Shown piece by piece: positions 8,959 through 17,869 of a DNA stretch of 64,000 nt. Position numbers and translations under genes: made by a program. Location of the stretch: assembly GCA_016217545.1 (NCBI GenBank), contig JACRHT010000012.1, positions 372,001 through 436,000 of the forward strand, read 5' to 3'. Each line of letters begins with the position of its first letter. The stretch's first letter is position 1. The stretch is from Opitutia bacterium (GTDB lineage Bacteria > Verrucomicrobiota > Verrucomicrobiia > Opitutales > Opitutaceae). Below the pieces are notes generated by a model. That model did no database searches and was not told the DNA's origin. It saw nothing but the letters and a program-made list of their open reading frames with translations.

Positions 8959-10265
8959 CGTATTCACCGTCGCCTTCGGAAACGGCCGGCGAAGCGCCGC
9001 CGCTGCTCACCTTTCGCCAGTGGTGGTGGCTGCCCACCGGCTGGATCGCGCTGGGCTTCCTGTTTTCGATCCAGCCGTGGCTGAGCGGATTCATGCCGTT
9101 CGGCGACAACATCCGGTTCGCCACCATGCGACTCGCCCCGTGGGCGCTCGTCGCCCCGGCGGCCGTCTGGCTTTGCCTGCGCTTTCCGATCGCGGGTCCG
9201 CATTGGCCGCGCGCGCTGGTGATCCACGCTTTCGCCACCGCGATCGCCGTGCTTTGCCTCGAGTCGCCCGGCGGCTTCATCTCCAGCCCGAGCCCGATAA
9301 CGACGCATTTCTCCTTCCATCGGAACGGGGCAGGAGCGCCCGGCGAGCAAACGGCGCTGCGGCCGGATTGGGCGTCGGGCCCGTCGGCACCGGGCGGCCA
9401 ACTCGTCGCCAGCGGCGAACATATCGCGGTGCCTCCCCCTCCGCCGGCCGGCCGCGCAGAACCGCGGGAGATTTTTTTCGAGCGCGGCGCCGGTAAAGGG
9501 TGGGTCCGCAGCGAAAACGGCGACATCACGCACTTCGGCATGAAGCCACCGCCGTGGTTCCTGCGTGGACGACAGTCTCTGCCGCTCTATTGGTGCCTCG
9601 TCGCAGTCGCGCACGTGCTCTATTTCCAACGCGCCGCCCGCCGCGCCGCCCAGATGGAGGCGCAGCTCTCGGTCGCCCGGCTCGCTGCGCTGCAACTGCA
9701 GTTGCAGCCGCACTTCCTCTTCAACTCGCTCAACGCGATCTCGTCGCTCGTGCGCAGCGATGCGGAAGCGGCCGACGAGATGATCTGCTCGCTCGGCGCG
9801 CTGCTGCACACCACGCTCAACAAAAGCGGCAACGCCGAGGTCCGCCTCACCGAGGAGATCGAGATGGCGAGCCACTACCTGAAGATTCAACAGGTGCGCT
9901 TCGGCGAAACGCTGCGGGTCGAGTTCCGCGTCGATCCCGCCGCCGCGCTCGCCGCCATTCCGACGCTGTCGATCCAGCCCCTGCTGGAAAACGCCGTGAT
10001 CCACGGCCTCAACGGCCGCGCCGGCGTCATCCGCCTGCACGCGTGGCGCAGCGGCGAGCGGCTGGTGGTCGAAGTGACCGACGAGCCCGCCGATCCGCAG
10101 GCGCCCGGCGGCGCGCCGAAACCATCCAGCGGCGTCGGCCTCGCTAACATCCGCGCGCGCCTCGCCACGTTGCACGGCGCGCGCGCGTCGCTCGACCTGA
10201 TCCGCAATCCCACCGGCGCTACGGCGCGGATGGAAGTGCCGTTCCGGGAAATCCCGGCCGGCTGA
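8955..10265 (+). CDS. LytS/YpdA-type sensor histidine kinase
   Basis: 436-residue membrane sensor kinase, partner of the preceding LytTR regulator. The start is a GTG inside the regulator's stop (GTGA overlap). Hydrophobic segments at about 27-45, 61-77 and 86-104, then a Pro-rich extracytoplasmic stretch, then another segment near 208-224 make up the sensor. The His_kinase domain has QPHFLFNSLNAI with phospho-acceptor H253, and a HATPase domain with QPLLENAVIHG (N346) and GVGLANIRARL. This architecture is that of the LytS group rather than classical HisKA kinases. The signal sensed is unknown; the loop at about 115-200 has no recognisable domain. Confidence 0.92.
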   Translation: MTYSPSPSETAGEAPPLLTFRQWWWLPTGWIALGFLFSIQPWLSGFMPFGDNIRFATMRLAPWALVAPAAVWLCLRFPIAGPHWPRALVIHAFATAIAVLCLESPGGFISSPSPITTHFSFHRNGAGAPGEQTALRPDWASGPSAPGGQLVASGEHIAVPPPPPAGRAEPREIFFERGAGKGWVRSENGDITHFGMKPPPWFLRGRQSLPLYWCLVAVAHVLYFQRAARRAAQMEAQLSVARLAALQLQLQPHFLFNSLNAISSLVRSDAEAADEMICSLGALLHTTLNKSGNAEVRLTEEIEMASHYLKIQQVRFGETLRVEFRVDPAAALAAIPTLSIQPLLENAVIHGLNGRAGVIRLHAWRSGERLVVEVTDEPADPQAPGGAPKPSSGVGLANIRARLATLHGARASLDLIRNPTGATARMEVPFREIPAG

Positions 10266-10290
10266 CCGCCGCGCAGGCGCGCGCGGCAAC

Positions 10291-10313
10291 ATTTCCCGGA
10301 CGCTTCGTCCCAT
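10291..10313. promoter_or_regulatory. Candidate shared site upstream of the LytTR genes (copy B)
   Basis: ATTTCCCGGACG followed by CTTCGTCCCA in the 141-bp gap before the second LytTR gene. It aligns with small gaps to 8045-8070. Low-confidence visual match. Confidence 0.25.
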
Positions 10314-10406
10314 AGAGCCGCACGGCGCGGAACTGCGCCGGCGTGCGCCTCGTCTCAGGCGGCGTGCCCCGGGCCGCGCCTCACCGCAGCCCGCGTCACG
10401 TCCACC

Positions 10407-11183
10407 ATGATCATGACGCAAGCCTTCGAGAACCTCTCGTCCGCCCTCCCGCCGCCGGCCGTGACGCCTGGCGTGCTTTTCCGCGCCTTGCTGGTCGATC
10501 CCGATCCTCTCGCGCAACGCGCGCTCGCCGACCAGCTGCCGTTCCACGCTGACTTCGAGCTGGCCACGACCTGCGGCACGTTCACCGACGCCGCCGCGCT
10601 GCTCTCCGCGCTCGCGCCCGAGCTCGTCATCATCGATTGGGAGACCATCGCCGATCCCGCGCGCTGGCATGCCCTGCCGCTGCGTCCGCGGGCGCTCATC
10701 GTCACGGCCGGCGATCCGCGGCATGCCGCCGCGGCCTTCGAGCTGGAAGCCGTGGATTTCCTGCTGAAACCCATCGCGCCCGCCCGCTTCGCCCTGGCCA
10801 TGGCCCGCGCGCGAGTGCAGCTGCGCGCCGCGCGGCTGTCCAGTGTCGCGCCCGCTTCCGCCGGCCGGCTCGTCCTGAAACGCGACGGCGAATTTCATTT
10901 CGTTTCGCCGCACGACATCGTGCGCGTCGAGGCGCAGGGCGACTACGTGAAGGTCCACACGCGCGCCGGCGTCCACCTCGTGCGCGCCACGCTCACGCAA
11001 TTCAGCACCCAGCTCGATCCGCAACTGTTTCTCCGCGTGCACCGCTCGCACGTGATCAACCGCGACCATGTCACCAAGGCCACGCTGCGGCCCGAGGGCG
11101 ACTACAGCCTCACGCTGGGCGCGAGCGGCACGGTGCCGGTGGCGCGCGCCCAAACCAGCGTGATTCGCCGGCTGCTGAGCTGA
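10407..11183 (+). CDS. Second LytTR-family response regulator
   Basis: 258 residues. A receiver-like domain occupies about 25-135; its N-terminal acid motif is LLVDPDP (D31, D33) rather than the usual adjacent acid pair. A phosphoacceptor candidate D77 (LVIIDWE), T100 and K121 (FLLKPI) are present. The LytTR domain (about 155-255) contains FHFVSPHDIVRVEAQGDYVKVH and LFLRVHRSHVINRDHV. No kinase follows, so it may be driven by the LytS-type kinase just upstream or act without phosphorylation. The ATG at 10413 (MTQAF) is an equally possible start. The next gene is a TonB receptor 148 bp downstream, so control of that receptor is plausible but unproven. Confidence 0.88.
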   Translation: MIMTQAFENLSSALPPPAVTPGVLFRALLVDPDPLAQRALADQLPFHADFELATTCGTFTDAAALLSALAPELVIIDWETIADPARWHALPLRPRALIVTAGDPRHAAAAFELEAVDFLLKPIAPARFALAMARARVQLRAARLSSVAPASAGRLVLKRDGEFHFVSPHDIVRVEAQGDYVKVHTRAGVHLVRATLTQFSTQLDPQLFLRVHRSHVINRDHVTKATLRPEGDYSLTLGASGTVPVARAQTSVIRRLLS

Positions 11184-11331
11184 CTTGGGCCGCACACCGG
11201 CGCGTGGCCGGCGCGTTTCGCGCCGCGGGCCCACCGCCGGTCGTGCGGCCTCCGCAGATCGCCGCGAAGCCGCCGCACGCCGTCGCTTCAGCGGAACGCC
11301 TCTTCCCGCGCGCGCGTCATCGGCCGCGCCT

Positions 11332-14127
11332 ATGTTCAAACACACCACACCAACACCCACTCGGAACGGCGCGCGCTGGCGCACGTCGCTCCTCTTCGCG
11401 CTCGCCTCGACCGGCGCGCTCGTCGCGCAGACGACGGCTCCGGAGAAAGACAAGGACGAGAAGGTCGTGAGTCTCGGCAAATACGAGGTCACCGGTTCCT
11501 ACATCCCCGTCTCCGCCGAGGCGTCCGCCGTGCCCGTGCAGACTATCACGGCCGACGACATCGCCAAGACCGGCGTCGCCACCAACGTCCTCGACGTCCT
11601 GCGCAAGGCGATGCCGATGTTCTCCGGCAACGCCAACCTCGGCGACACCAACGCCAACGTCTCCAGCGGTTCCACCGGCGGCGGCTCGCAGGTCGCGTTC
11701 CGCAACACGCAGACGCTCGTCCTGATCAACGGCCGGCGCGCCGCCTACGCGCCCGTGCTCGCCTCGGGCGGCAACCAGTTCGTCGACGTGAACCTCATCC
11801 CGATGTCCGCGATCGATCGCATCGACGTCCTCGCCGACGGCGCCTCCGCCACCTACGGCTCCGACGCCGTCGCGGGCGTGGTGAACATCGTGCTGAAAAA
11901 AGACTTCAAGGGCATGGAAGTCGGCGGCCACTACGGCATGTCCGACCAGTCCGGCCACTACTCCGAACGCAGCGCCTACGTGATCGGCGGCGTCGGCGAC
12001 GGCAAGACCTCGCTCACGCTCTCCGCCTCGTGGTCGAAGACCGATCCGCTGTTCCAATACGAGCGCAGCTACTCGAACCCGAGCTACGGCACCGGCACGT
12101 TCGCGGGCGTCATCAACGTCGGTTCGAACTACTACGTGCTCAACCCGAACCTCACCGCGCCGGCCACGAACACCGACCTCACGCTCGCGCAGCTGGTCGC
12201 CAACGGCACCTACGTCGGCCCGTTCACTTCGAGCGATCTGATCAACGGCACCGGCGCCGCCAGCGCCTACGCGTTCAACCTCGCCAACTACGTCACGCTG
12301 CTCCTCCGCAACGAGCGCAGCGCCGTCACCGCCGCCCTCGATCACCAGGTCAACGACCGCGTCTCTGTTTTCGGCGACGTGCTCTACACGCACACGGAGA
12401 CGTTCTCGCAGTTGAACGCCCAGCCGTTCAGCGCGTCCGTCGCCGCGAGCAACGCCTACAATCCGACCGACGTCACCGTCACCGCGCGCAACCGCCTCGT
12501 CGACTATCCGCGCCAGTATTACTACGACACCACGAGCATCCGCGCCGCCATCGGCGTCCGCGGCTCCATCAACGAGAACACGACGTGGGAAACCGCCGCG
12601 AACTACAACCGCGTCGCGCAGGACTACACGAACAAGAACCTCATCTCCACCGCCGCGCGCCAGGCCGCCGTGGCGTCGGGCTTGATCAACCTCTTCTCGC
12701 GCACGCAGGCCGACGGCGCCATCGAGGAATCCGGCATCCTCGGCACCGCCCTCGGCACCTCCATCAGCAAACTCGTGACCTACGACGCGCGCGTCAGCGG
12801 CGTGCTCACCACGCTCCCGGCCGGCGACCTGCAATACGCCGTCGGCGGCGACATCCGCCGCGAGACGCTCTCGCAGACCGCCGACCGCAACAGCCAGACC
12901 GCCACGTTTGGCTGGGACTCGGGCACCACGCTCGATCCGTTCTCCTCGGATCGCACCGTGAAGTCGGTCTTCGCCGAGTTGCGCATTCCGATCGTCAGCC
13001 GCCAGAACGCCGTCCCCGGCATCCACTCGCTCGATCTCGACATTGCCGCGCGCCACGAAAAATACTCCGACACCGACGACCCGACGGTGCCGAAATACTC
13101 CCTGCGCTGGCAGCCGTTCAACGAGAACCTCACCGTCCGCGCCACTTACGGCGAGTCGTTTGCCGCGCCGACGCTCTTCCAGCTTTTCGGCCCCGGCAGC
13201 GTCGGCTACACGTCCTCGCTCAGCCTCACCAGCCTCAGCGGCGGCAAGATCACCGGCCAAGCCAACTCGCGCTCCGGCTCGAACACCTCGCTGCTCCCGT
13301 CGACATCGAAGAACTTCACCGCCGGCTTCGTCTGGTCGCCCAAGGCGCTGAAGGGCTTCTCCGTCTCGGTGGACTATTTCCACATCGAGCAGAAGGACCT
13401 CATCTCCTCGATCGGCTCCGCCACGATTCTCCAGAGCGTCGAACTCCTCGGCACCGCCTCGCCCTACGCGAAATACGTCCGCATCGGCACGCCGGGTGAC
13501 ACGAGCATGTTCGACAGCGGCACCGCCATCACCGCCGCCGGCCAGATCAGCGGCAACGCCATCGACAGCATCTATGTCACCGACACGCTCGTGAACATCG
13601 CCGGCCAGAAACTCGACGGCTTCGACGTGAAGCTCGAGGACACCTTCGACGTGCGCGACCTCGGCCGCTTCAAGGCCACCTCGACGATCGGCATCTACAA
13701 TCACTACCGGATCAAGAATCTCCCCGACAGCGAGTGGTTCGAGACCGTCGGCTACGCCACCAACTCCAACGGCACCATCCCGAATTTCTCCGCCTACACC
13801 TCGCTCGACTGGACGAAGGGCAACTGGGGCGCGAACCTCGGCTGGCGCTACATCCCGCACGTCACCGACGTGAACGGTGATCCCGCCGGCGACGTCACGT
13901 CCGACACCTACGTCGAGGCCTATCACTCGATCGACGCCGCCGTGCGCTACACGTTCGGTCCCGACGCACGCTACCTGAAGGGCCTCACCGTCTCGCTCGG
14001 CGCGACGAATCTCTTCAACGAGACGCCGCCGTCCGCCGCGGGCACGTTCACCGAGGCCAACGCCGACACCGCCACCTACGGCGCCGTCGGTCGCCTGCTC
14101 TACGTCGACCTGAAATATCGATTCTGA
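11332..14127 (+). CDS. TonB-dependent outer-membrane receptor
   Basis: 931-residue receptor for TonB-energised uptake across the outer membrane. A signal peptide ends near LVAQ (about residue 33), followed by a short acidic linker and the plug domain: LGKYEVTGSYIP, VPVQTITADDIAKTG, RNTQTLVLINGRR, ASATYGSDAVAGVVNIVLKKDF. The C-terminal barrel ends in YVDLKYRF, with the terminal Phe typical of BamA substrates. The ATG at 11332 places the signal peptide correctly; the frame is open further upstream but without a signal sequence. The substrate is unknown; there is no neighbouring catabolic enzyme, and the upstream genes are LytTR regulators. A strong terminator follows. Confidence 0.93.
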   Translation: MFKHTTPTPTRNGARWRTSLLFALASTGALVAQTTAPEKDKDEKVVSLGKYEVTGSYIPVSAEASAVPVQTITADDIAKTGVATNVLDVLRKAMPMFSGNANLGDTNANVSSGSTGGGSQVAFRNTQTLVLINGRRAAYAPVLASGGNQFVDVNLIPMSAIDRIDVLADGASATYGSDAVAGVVNIVLKKDFKGMEVGGHYGMSDQSGHYSERSAYVIGGVGDGKTSLTLSASWSKTDPLFQYERSYSNPSYGTGTFAGVINVGSNYYVLNPNLTAPATNTDLTLAQLVANGTYVGPFTSSDLINGTGAASAYAFNLANYVTLLLRNERSAVTAALDHQVNDRVSVFGDVLYTHTETFSQLNAQPFSASVAASNAYNPTDVTVTARNRLVDYPRQYYYDTTSIRAAIGVRGSINENTTWETAANYNRVAQDYTNKNLISTAARQAAVASGLINLFSRTQADGAIEESGILGTALGTSISKLVTYDARVSGVLTTLPAGDLQYAVGGDIRRETLSQTADRNSQTATFGWDSGTTLDPFSSDRTVKSVFAELRIPIVSRQNAVPGIHSLDLDIAARHEKYSDTDDPTVPKYSLRWQPFNENLTVRATYGESFAAPTLFQLFGPGSVGYTSSLSLTSLSGGKITGQANSRSGSNTSLLPSTSKNFTAGFVWSPKALKGFSVSVDYFHIEQKDLISSIGSATILQSVELLGTASPYAKYVRIGTPGDTSMFDSGTAITAAGQISGNAIDSIYVTDTLVNIAGQKLDGFDVKLEDTFDVRDLGRFKATSTIGIYNHYRIKNLPDSEWFETVGYATNSNGTIPNFSAYTSLDWTKGNWGANLGWRYIPHVTDVNGDPAGDVTSDTYVEAYHSIDAAVRYTFGPDARYLKGLTVSLGATNLFNETPPSAAGTFTEANADTATYGAVGRLLYVDLKYRF

Positions 14128-14132
14128 AACTT

Positions 14133-14166
14133 GATCCGTCCCGGCGTAGGTTCAGCGGGACGGATC
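14133..14166. terminator. Inverted repeat after TonB receptor gene
   Basis: Perfect 11-bp stem (GATCCGTCCCG / CGGGACGGATC) with a 12-nt loop, 6 bp after the receptor stop. It has no T-run of its own, and probably works together with the next hairpin. Confidence 0.6.
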
Positions 14167-14175
14167 GTGTTGTGC

Positions 14176-14214
14176 AAAGCGGCGCTCCTTGGGGGGGGGC
14201 GCCGCTTTTCTTTT
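14176..14214 (+). terminator. Rho-independent terminator
   Basis: 10-bp stem AAAGCGGCGC / GCGCCGCTTT with a 13-nt loop containing a G9 tract, followed by TTCTTTT. It sits between the TonB receptor gene and the convergent EF-hand gene, and terminates the plus-strand transcript. Confidence 0.85.
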
Positions 14215-14221
14215 CCGGCGC

Positions 14222-14935
14222 TCAGGCAGTCGTTGAGAGATTGTCGCCCACCGCACCTTCATAGCTCGGCTCACCGTCGGTGCGGTAACCGGAGCGCTCC
14301 CCGTGGTGCGGGCCGCGCACGCGCTGGAAAAGCGTCGTGAGTTCCGCCTCGGTGATGCTGCCGTCGCCATCGCTGTCGATCGCCGCGAACGCCTTCTCGA
14401 AGTCCGCATCAGTCGGCGCGGCTGCGCTCGCGTCGGCGCTTTTGCCCGCCGCCTCCGCGCGTTCCTCGGCCTTCTTCTTCAGCGCGGCGAGCAGCTCCTC
14501 GGCCGAGACCTTGCCGTCCTTATCGGTGTCCATCGCGTCGAACACCTGCTGCGCGTCCTCCGACGCCGATGCGTCATCGCCGCCGCTCGGCGGCGGTCCC
14601 GGCGGCGGGCCACCCGCCCCGCGCGCGCCGCCGGGGCCGCCCTGGCTGCCGCCGGCACGCATGGATTCCATCGCGGTCTTGAACTCGCTGACGTTGATGC
14701 CGCCGTCGCCGTCGCTGTCCATTTTCTGGAAGACCGCGGCGGCGTCCGGCCGGTCGCCGCCCGCAGCCTCGCTCGAGCCGAAGCGCTTCGCCATCGCGGC
14801 GGTGAATTCATCCTGCGTGACCTTGCCGTCGCTGTCGCCATCGAGGCGCGCGAACATTTTCTGGAGAAACTCGCTGGAGTCGGGCCGGGTGGCGCCCGCG
14901 AGCGAGGAAGTGGAGCTGACAGAGGAGATGCTCAT
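14222..14935 (-). CDS. Four-EF-hand calcium-binding protein
   Basis: 237 residues with four canonical EF-hand loops: DGDSDGKVTQDE, DSDGDGGINVSE, DTDKDGKVSAEE and DSDGDGSITEAE. A Gly/Pro-rich linker separates the two pairs, so it looks like a two-lobed calmodulin-like arrangement. The start at MSISSVSSTSS is preferred because the longer frame runs through low-complexity sequence. No signal peptide is visible from this start, so it may be cytoplasmic. It probably buffers or senses calcium; the target is unknown. The upstream hydrolase gene on the same strand ends 125 bp away, and co-transcription is possible. Confidence 0.88.
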   Translation of the reverse strand: MSISSVSSTSSLAGATRPDSSEFLQKMFARLDGDSDGKVTQDEFTAAMAKRFGSSEAAGGDRPDAAAVFQKMDSDGDGGINVSEFKTAMESMRAGGSQGGPGGARGAGGPPPGPPPSGGDDASASEDAQQVFDAMDTDKDGKVSAEELLAALKKKAEERAEAAGKSADASAAAPTDADFEKAFAAIDSDGDGSITEAELTTLFQRVRGPHHGERSGYRTDGEPSYEGAVGDNLSTTA

Positions 14936-15060
14936 TGTCGTAGTGGTGGTTGATTCGCACCCGTGAACATCGGCACCGCGCGGCATCCGGTGGAGCCGCC
15001 TCGTTGCGTAATCCCGCGCGCCCATCCCGTTTGGGCGGGCCTTGAGCCCAGTGGGCGTTT

Positions 15061-15927
15061 TCAGCGCCGCTCCGTCGCCAGCTGCGCGCGAATCCAGTCC
15101 GCCATCCGCGCGTCCCAATCGGGCAGCGACTCCTTCCACTTCAGCAAACCGTGACCGGCGCCGGGCAGCACGATCAGATCGCAGGTGTTGCCGGCCGCGC
15201 GCAGTTTTTCCTGGAAGGCTCGCGACATCGCGATCGGGACCGTCTTGTCCGCGTCGCCGTGCAGCAGCAAAAACGCTGGCAATCCCGCACGCACGTGCTC
15301 GCTCGGCGAAACCGCCGCGAGACGCGCGCGCGTCTCCGGCGTGAATTCCTTGGCGATGTCGAACAAGGCCTGCAGCGACGTGCTCGCGCCGCCGCGGTTC
15401 ACCGTATCGGTCACGAGATCGGTCACCGGCGCGAAGCCGATCACGGCTTGCACGCGCGCGGACTCATCGCCGAGCACGCCCGCAAGGCACGCGAGGTGTC
15501 CGCCCGCCGAGTGGCCGACGACCACGATGCGCCGTGGCTCGCCGCCGAACTCCGCCGCATGCGCTTTCACCCAACGGATGGCCGTGAGCGTGTCCTCGAA
15601 GCCCGCGGGCCAGCGGTGCGCGGGCGCGAGCCGGTAATCGATCGAGAACCACACGCAGCCCGCCGCGGTGAACGCGTTGAACCACGGCGTGATGTCGGCG
15701 CCGTTGCCAGGTTTGTCGCTGCCGGATTTGCTCCCGCCGCTCCAGCCGCCGCCATGCACGAGGATCGCGACCGGAAACGGCCCGTCGCCCGCCGGCACGC
15801 CGACATCGAGTTTCAAGGTTACGCCTGCGGCTTCGCCGTAGATGACGTCGCGAACGATGCGCGCCTCCGCCGCGCGCGTCGCGCCGGCCAGGAGGAGAAA
15901 AGCGACCCAGACGAGTATCGGTTTCAT
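15061..15927 (-). CDS. Secreted alpha/beta hydrolase (esterase, BD-FAE/HSL-like)
   Basis: 288-residue alpha/beta-hydrolase with a signal peptide (MKPILVWVAFLLLAGATRAA). The oxyanion-hole motif HGGGW is at 58-62, the nucleophile elbow GHSAGG has S140, the acid is D227 in HGDADKTVP, and the base is H259 in GAGHG, so the catalytic triad is complete. The layout matches carbohydrate or acetyl/feruloyl esterases of the BD-FAE and lipase/esterase families; the natural substrate is not deducible. The ATG at 15927 gives the signal peptide; a longer frame upstream is antisense noise. It starts 10 bp downstream of the TPR membrane gene's stop, so the two are likely co-transcribed. Confidence 0.88.
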   Translation of the reverse strand: MKPILVWVAFLLLAGATRAAEARIVRDVIYGEAAGVTLKLDVGVPAGDGPFPVAILVHGGGWSGGSKSGSDKPGNGADITPWFNAFTAAGCVWFSIDYRLAPAHRWPAGFEDTLTAIRWVKAHAAEFGGEPRRIVVVGHSAGGHLACLAGVLGDESARVQAVIGFAPVTDLVTDTVNRGGASTSLQALFDIAKEFTPETRARLAAVSPSEHVRAGLPAFLLLHGDADKTVPIAMSRAFQEKLRAAGNTCDLIVLPGAGHGLLKWKESLPDWDARMADWIRAQLATERR

Positions 15928-15937
15928 GGGAAAGCAG

Positions 15938-17851
15938 TCAGCGAGGTCGCGAAGCATCGATCTCATCGGCGGCACGCTCGTGCTCCGCGGCTTCCGCGCT
16001 GCGGCCGAGTGAACGCAGGGCGCGTGCGAGCTGCCGGTGCGCGAGCGCGTGCTCGGGGTCGAGTTCGAGGGCGCGCTCCAGCTGCGGCACGGCTTCCGCG
16101 GGACGGCGGAGCTCGACGAGCGTCGCGCCGACGAGGAAAGCCGCTTGGGCGTTCTCGGGATCGATCTCGGCCGCGCGCGTGAAATGCGTGAGCGCCTCCG
16201 CCGGCCGTCGGCGCGACATGGCGGCGACACCGCGATTGCACCAGGCATTCACGAAGCGCGGATCGAGCTGCACCGCCGCCGTGAAATCGCGCTCCGCCGC
16301 CACGGCATCACCGAGCGCGAGCGCGGCGCGCCCGCGGGTGTTGAGCGCCGCCGGGAATTTCGACAGCAGCGCCAGCGCGCGCTCGGCGAGCGGCTTCGCC
16401 TCGGCGGCGCGCCCCGCGTCGACGAGCTGGCCGGCGAGATTGTTCAGGCCTTCGGGAAAATCCGGGCGCAGGCGCAACGCGGTTTCGAGATGCGCCACGG
16501 CGTCCGCGCGTTCGCCGTCGGCAGCGAGCACGAGCGCGAGGTTGTTGTGCGCGAGCCAGCTGTCGGGATTCCGCGCGAGCGTGGCGCGCCAGAGCGTGGC
16601 CTCGTCGCGATAGATGCCCGCCTGGCTCCAGGTCAGCGCGAAGAGCCCACCGAGCACCGCGAGGAACGTGCCGAGCGTCGCGCCGCGTCCGAAGCGGGCG
16701 ACCGCGAGCGCCACACCTGCGCCGGCGAGGGCGAAGAGCGCGGGGTTGGCAAGGTAGGCGAAATGATCCGCGACGAATGAAAACAGGAACGGGTAGACGT
16801 TCACGAAACCGAGCACCGGAAACAGCGTGCCGCCGAAGAGCAGCGCCGCCGCGAGCCATCCGCGGTGGCCGAGCCGCGCGCGCCACGCGGCGCCGCCGAG
16901 GGCGCCGAGCGTCGCAAGCGGGAAAAGCCATTGCCACCATACGGACGCATCGACGCTCCAGCGCGGATAGATGAAGGTCAGGTCGAGCGGCCAGACGAGC
17001 GAAGCGACGTAGTGCCACGGCACGCGGGCGGCGAGCAGCAGGCGCGCGCCGGCGCCGAGTTCGAACGCGCTGCCCTTCGCGCCGATGAGTTCGCTTTCGA
17101 AATGCGCCGTGAGCAAGCCCATCGCCGCGCCGGCGACGAACCACGGCAGCAGCGGCAGGACGTCGCGCCGCCACTCGAGCCGGCCGCGCCGCCACCAAGC
17201 GACGACCAGCAGCGCGGCGGGAAGCGAGGCGGTGACGGTCTTCGTGAGCAGCGCGAGGGCGAAGAGCGCGCTCGCGAGGGCGTAGGAACGCGCACGGCGA
17301 TCGTCGTCGAAACGCAGCCACGCCAGCGCGGCGGAGAGATAGAACAGCGCGGAGAGCGTGTTCTTTTGCTCCGAGATCCACGCGACGGACTCGACGCACA
17401 CCGGGTGCAGCGCGAAGAGCAGCGCGGCGAACCACGCGCCCGGCACGGCGAGGCGGCGCAGCACGAACGCGAAGAGGCAGGCGTTCGCGGCGTGTTGGGG
17501 AAGGTTGACGAGATGGTAGCCGAGCGGAGCGTCGCCCCAGAGTCGGTGCTCGAGCCAGAACGCGGAATGGAGGACCGGGTAGTATTGCTGCGTCGCGCCG
17601 ACTTCGAACCAGATGCGGAGCAAGCCGCCGAGCGAGCGGAGGTCGGCGCGCGTGACGTGGCCGTCGTCGTCCCAGAGGAACTGGCCGCGGAGCGCCGGCA
17701 GATAGGCGGCGAAGACTGCGAGCGCGAGGAGCGCGCACCACCAAAACGTGGGCGAGCCGAGCGGCGCGGCGGCGGGCGCGGAGGTTGTTCGTGAAGGACG
17801 AGACACGGCGCACGAAAAACGTAGGGCGCGCGGCGCGTGGCGCGATAGCAA
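15938..17851 (-). CDS. TMTC-like polytopic membrane protein with C-terminal TPR repeats
   Basis: 637 residues. About ten hydrophobic segments (residues about 35-430) carry the pattern of glycosyltransferase-39/TMTC-like proteins: FLWDDDGHVTRAD in the first loop (acidic DDD) and ALHPVCVESVAWISEQKN. Five or six TPR units follow (for example DSWLAHNNLALVLAADGE and PENAQAAFLVGATLVELRRP). Likely function is a membrane glycosyltransferase or a protein-interaction platform in the envelope; the donor is unknown. The annotated ATG leaves only 18 bp to the divergent gene at 17870, so a GTG at 17806 (start VSRPSRT) may be the real start. It is followed closely by the esterase gene. Confidence 0.8.
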   Translation of the reverse strand: MLSRHAPRALRFSCAVSRPSRTTSAPAAAPLGSPTFWWCALLALAVFAAYLPALRGQFLWDDDGHVTRADLRSLGGLLRIWFEVGATQQYYPVLHSAFWLEHRLWGDAPLGYHLVNLPQHAANACLFAFVLRRLAVPGAWFAALLFALHPVCVESVAWISEQKNTLSALFYLSAALAWLRFDDDRRARSYALASALFALALLTKTVTASLPAALLVVAWWRRGRLEWRRDVLPLLPWFVAGAAMGLLTAHFESELIGAKGSAFELGAGARLLLAARVPWHYVASLVWPLDLTFIYPRWSVDASVWWQWLFPLATLGALGGAAWRARLGHRGWLAAALLFGGTLFPVLGFVNVYPFLFSFVADHFAYLANPALFALAGAGVALAVARFGRGATLGTFLAVLGGLFALTWSQAGIYRDEATLWRATLARNPDSWLAHNNLALVLAADGERADAVAHLETALRLRPDFPEGLNNLAGQLVDAGRAAEAKPLAERALALLSKFPAALNTRGRAALALGDAVAAERDFTAAVQLDPRFVNAWCNRGVAAMSRRRPAEALTHFTRAAEIDPENAQAAFLVGATLVELRRPAEAVPQLERALELDPEHALAHRQLARALRSLGRSAEAAEHERAADEIDASRPR

Positions 17852-17869
17852 ACACGCCCGCGACGAGCA

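Noticed and set aside
15025-15060. GC-rich inverted repeat between esterase and EF-hand genes as a terminator
   Set aside because: The stem is imperfect and no T-run follows on the minus strand.
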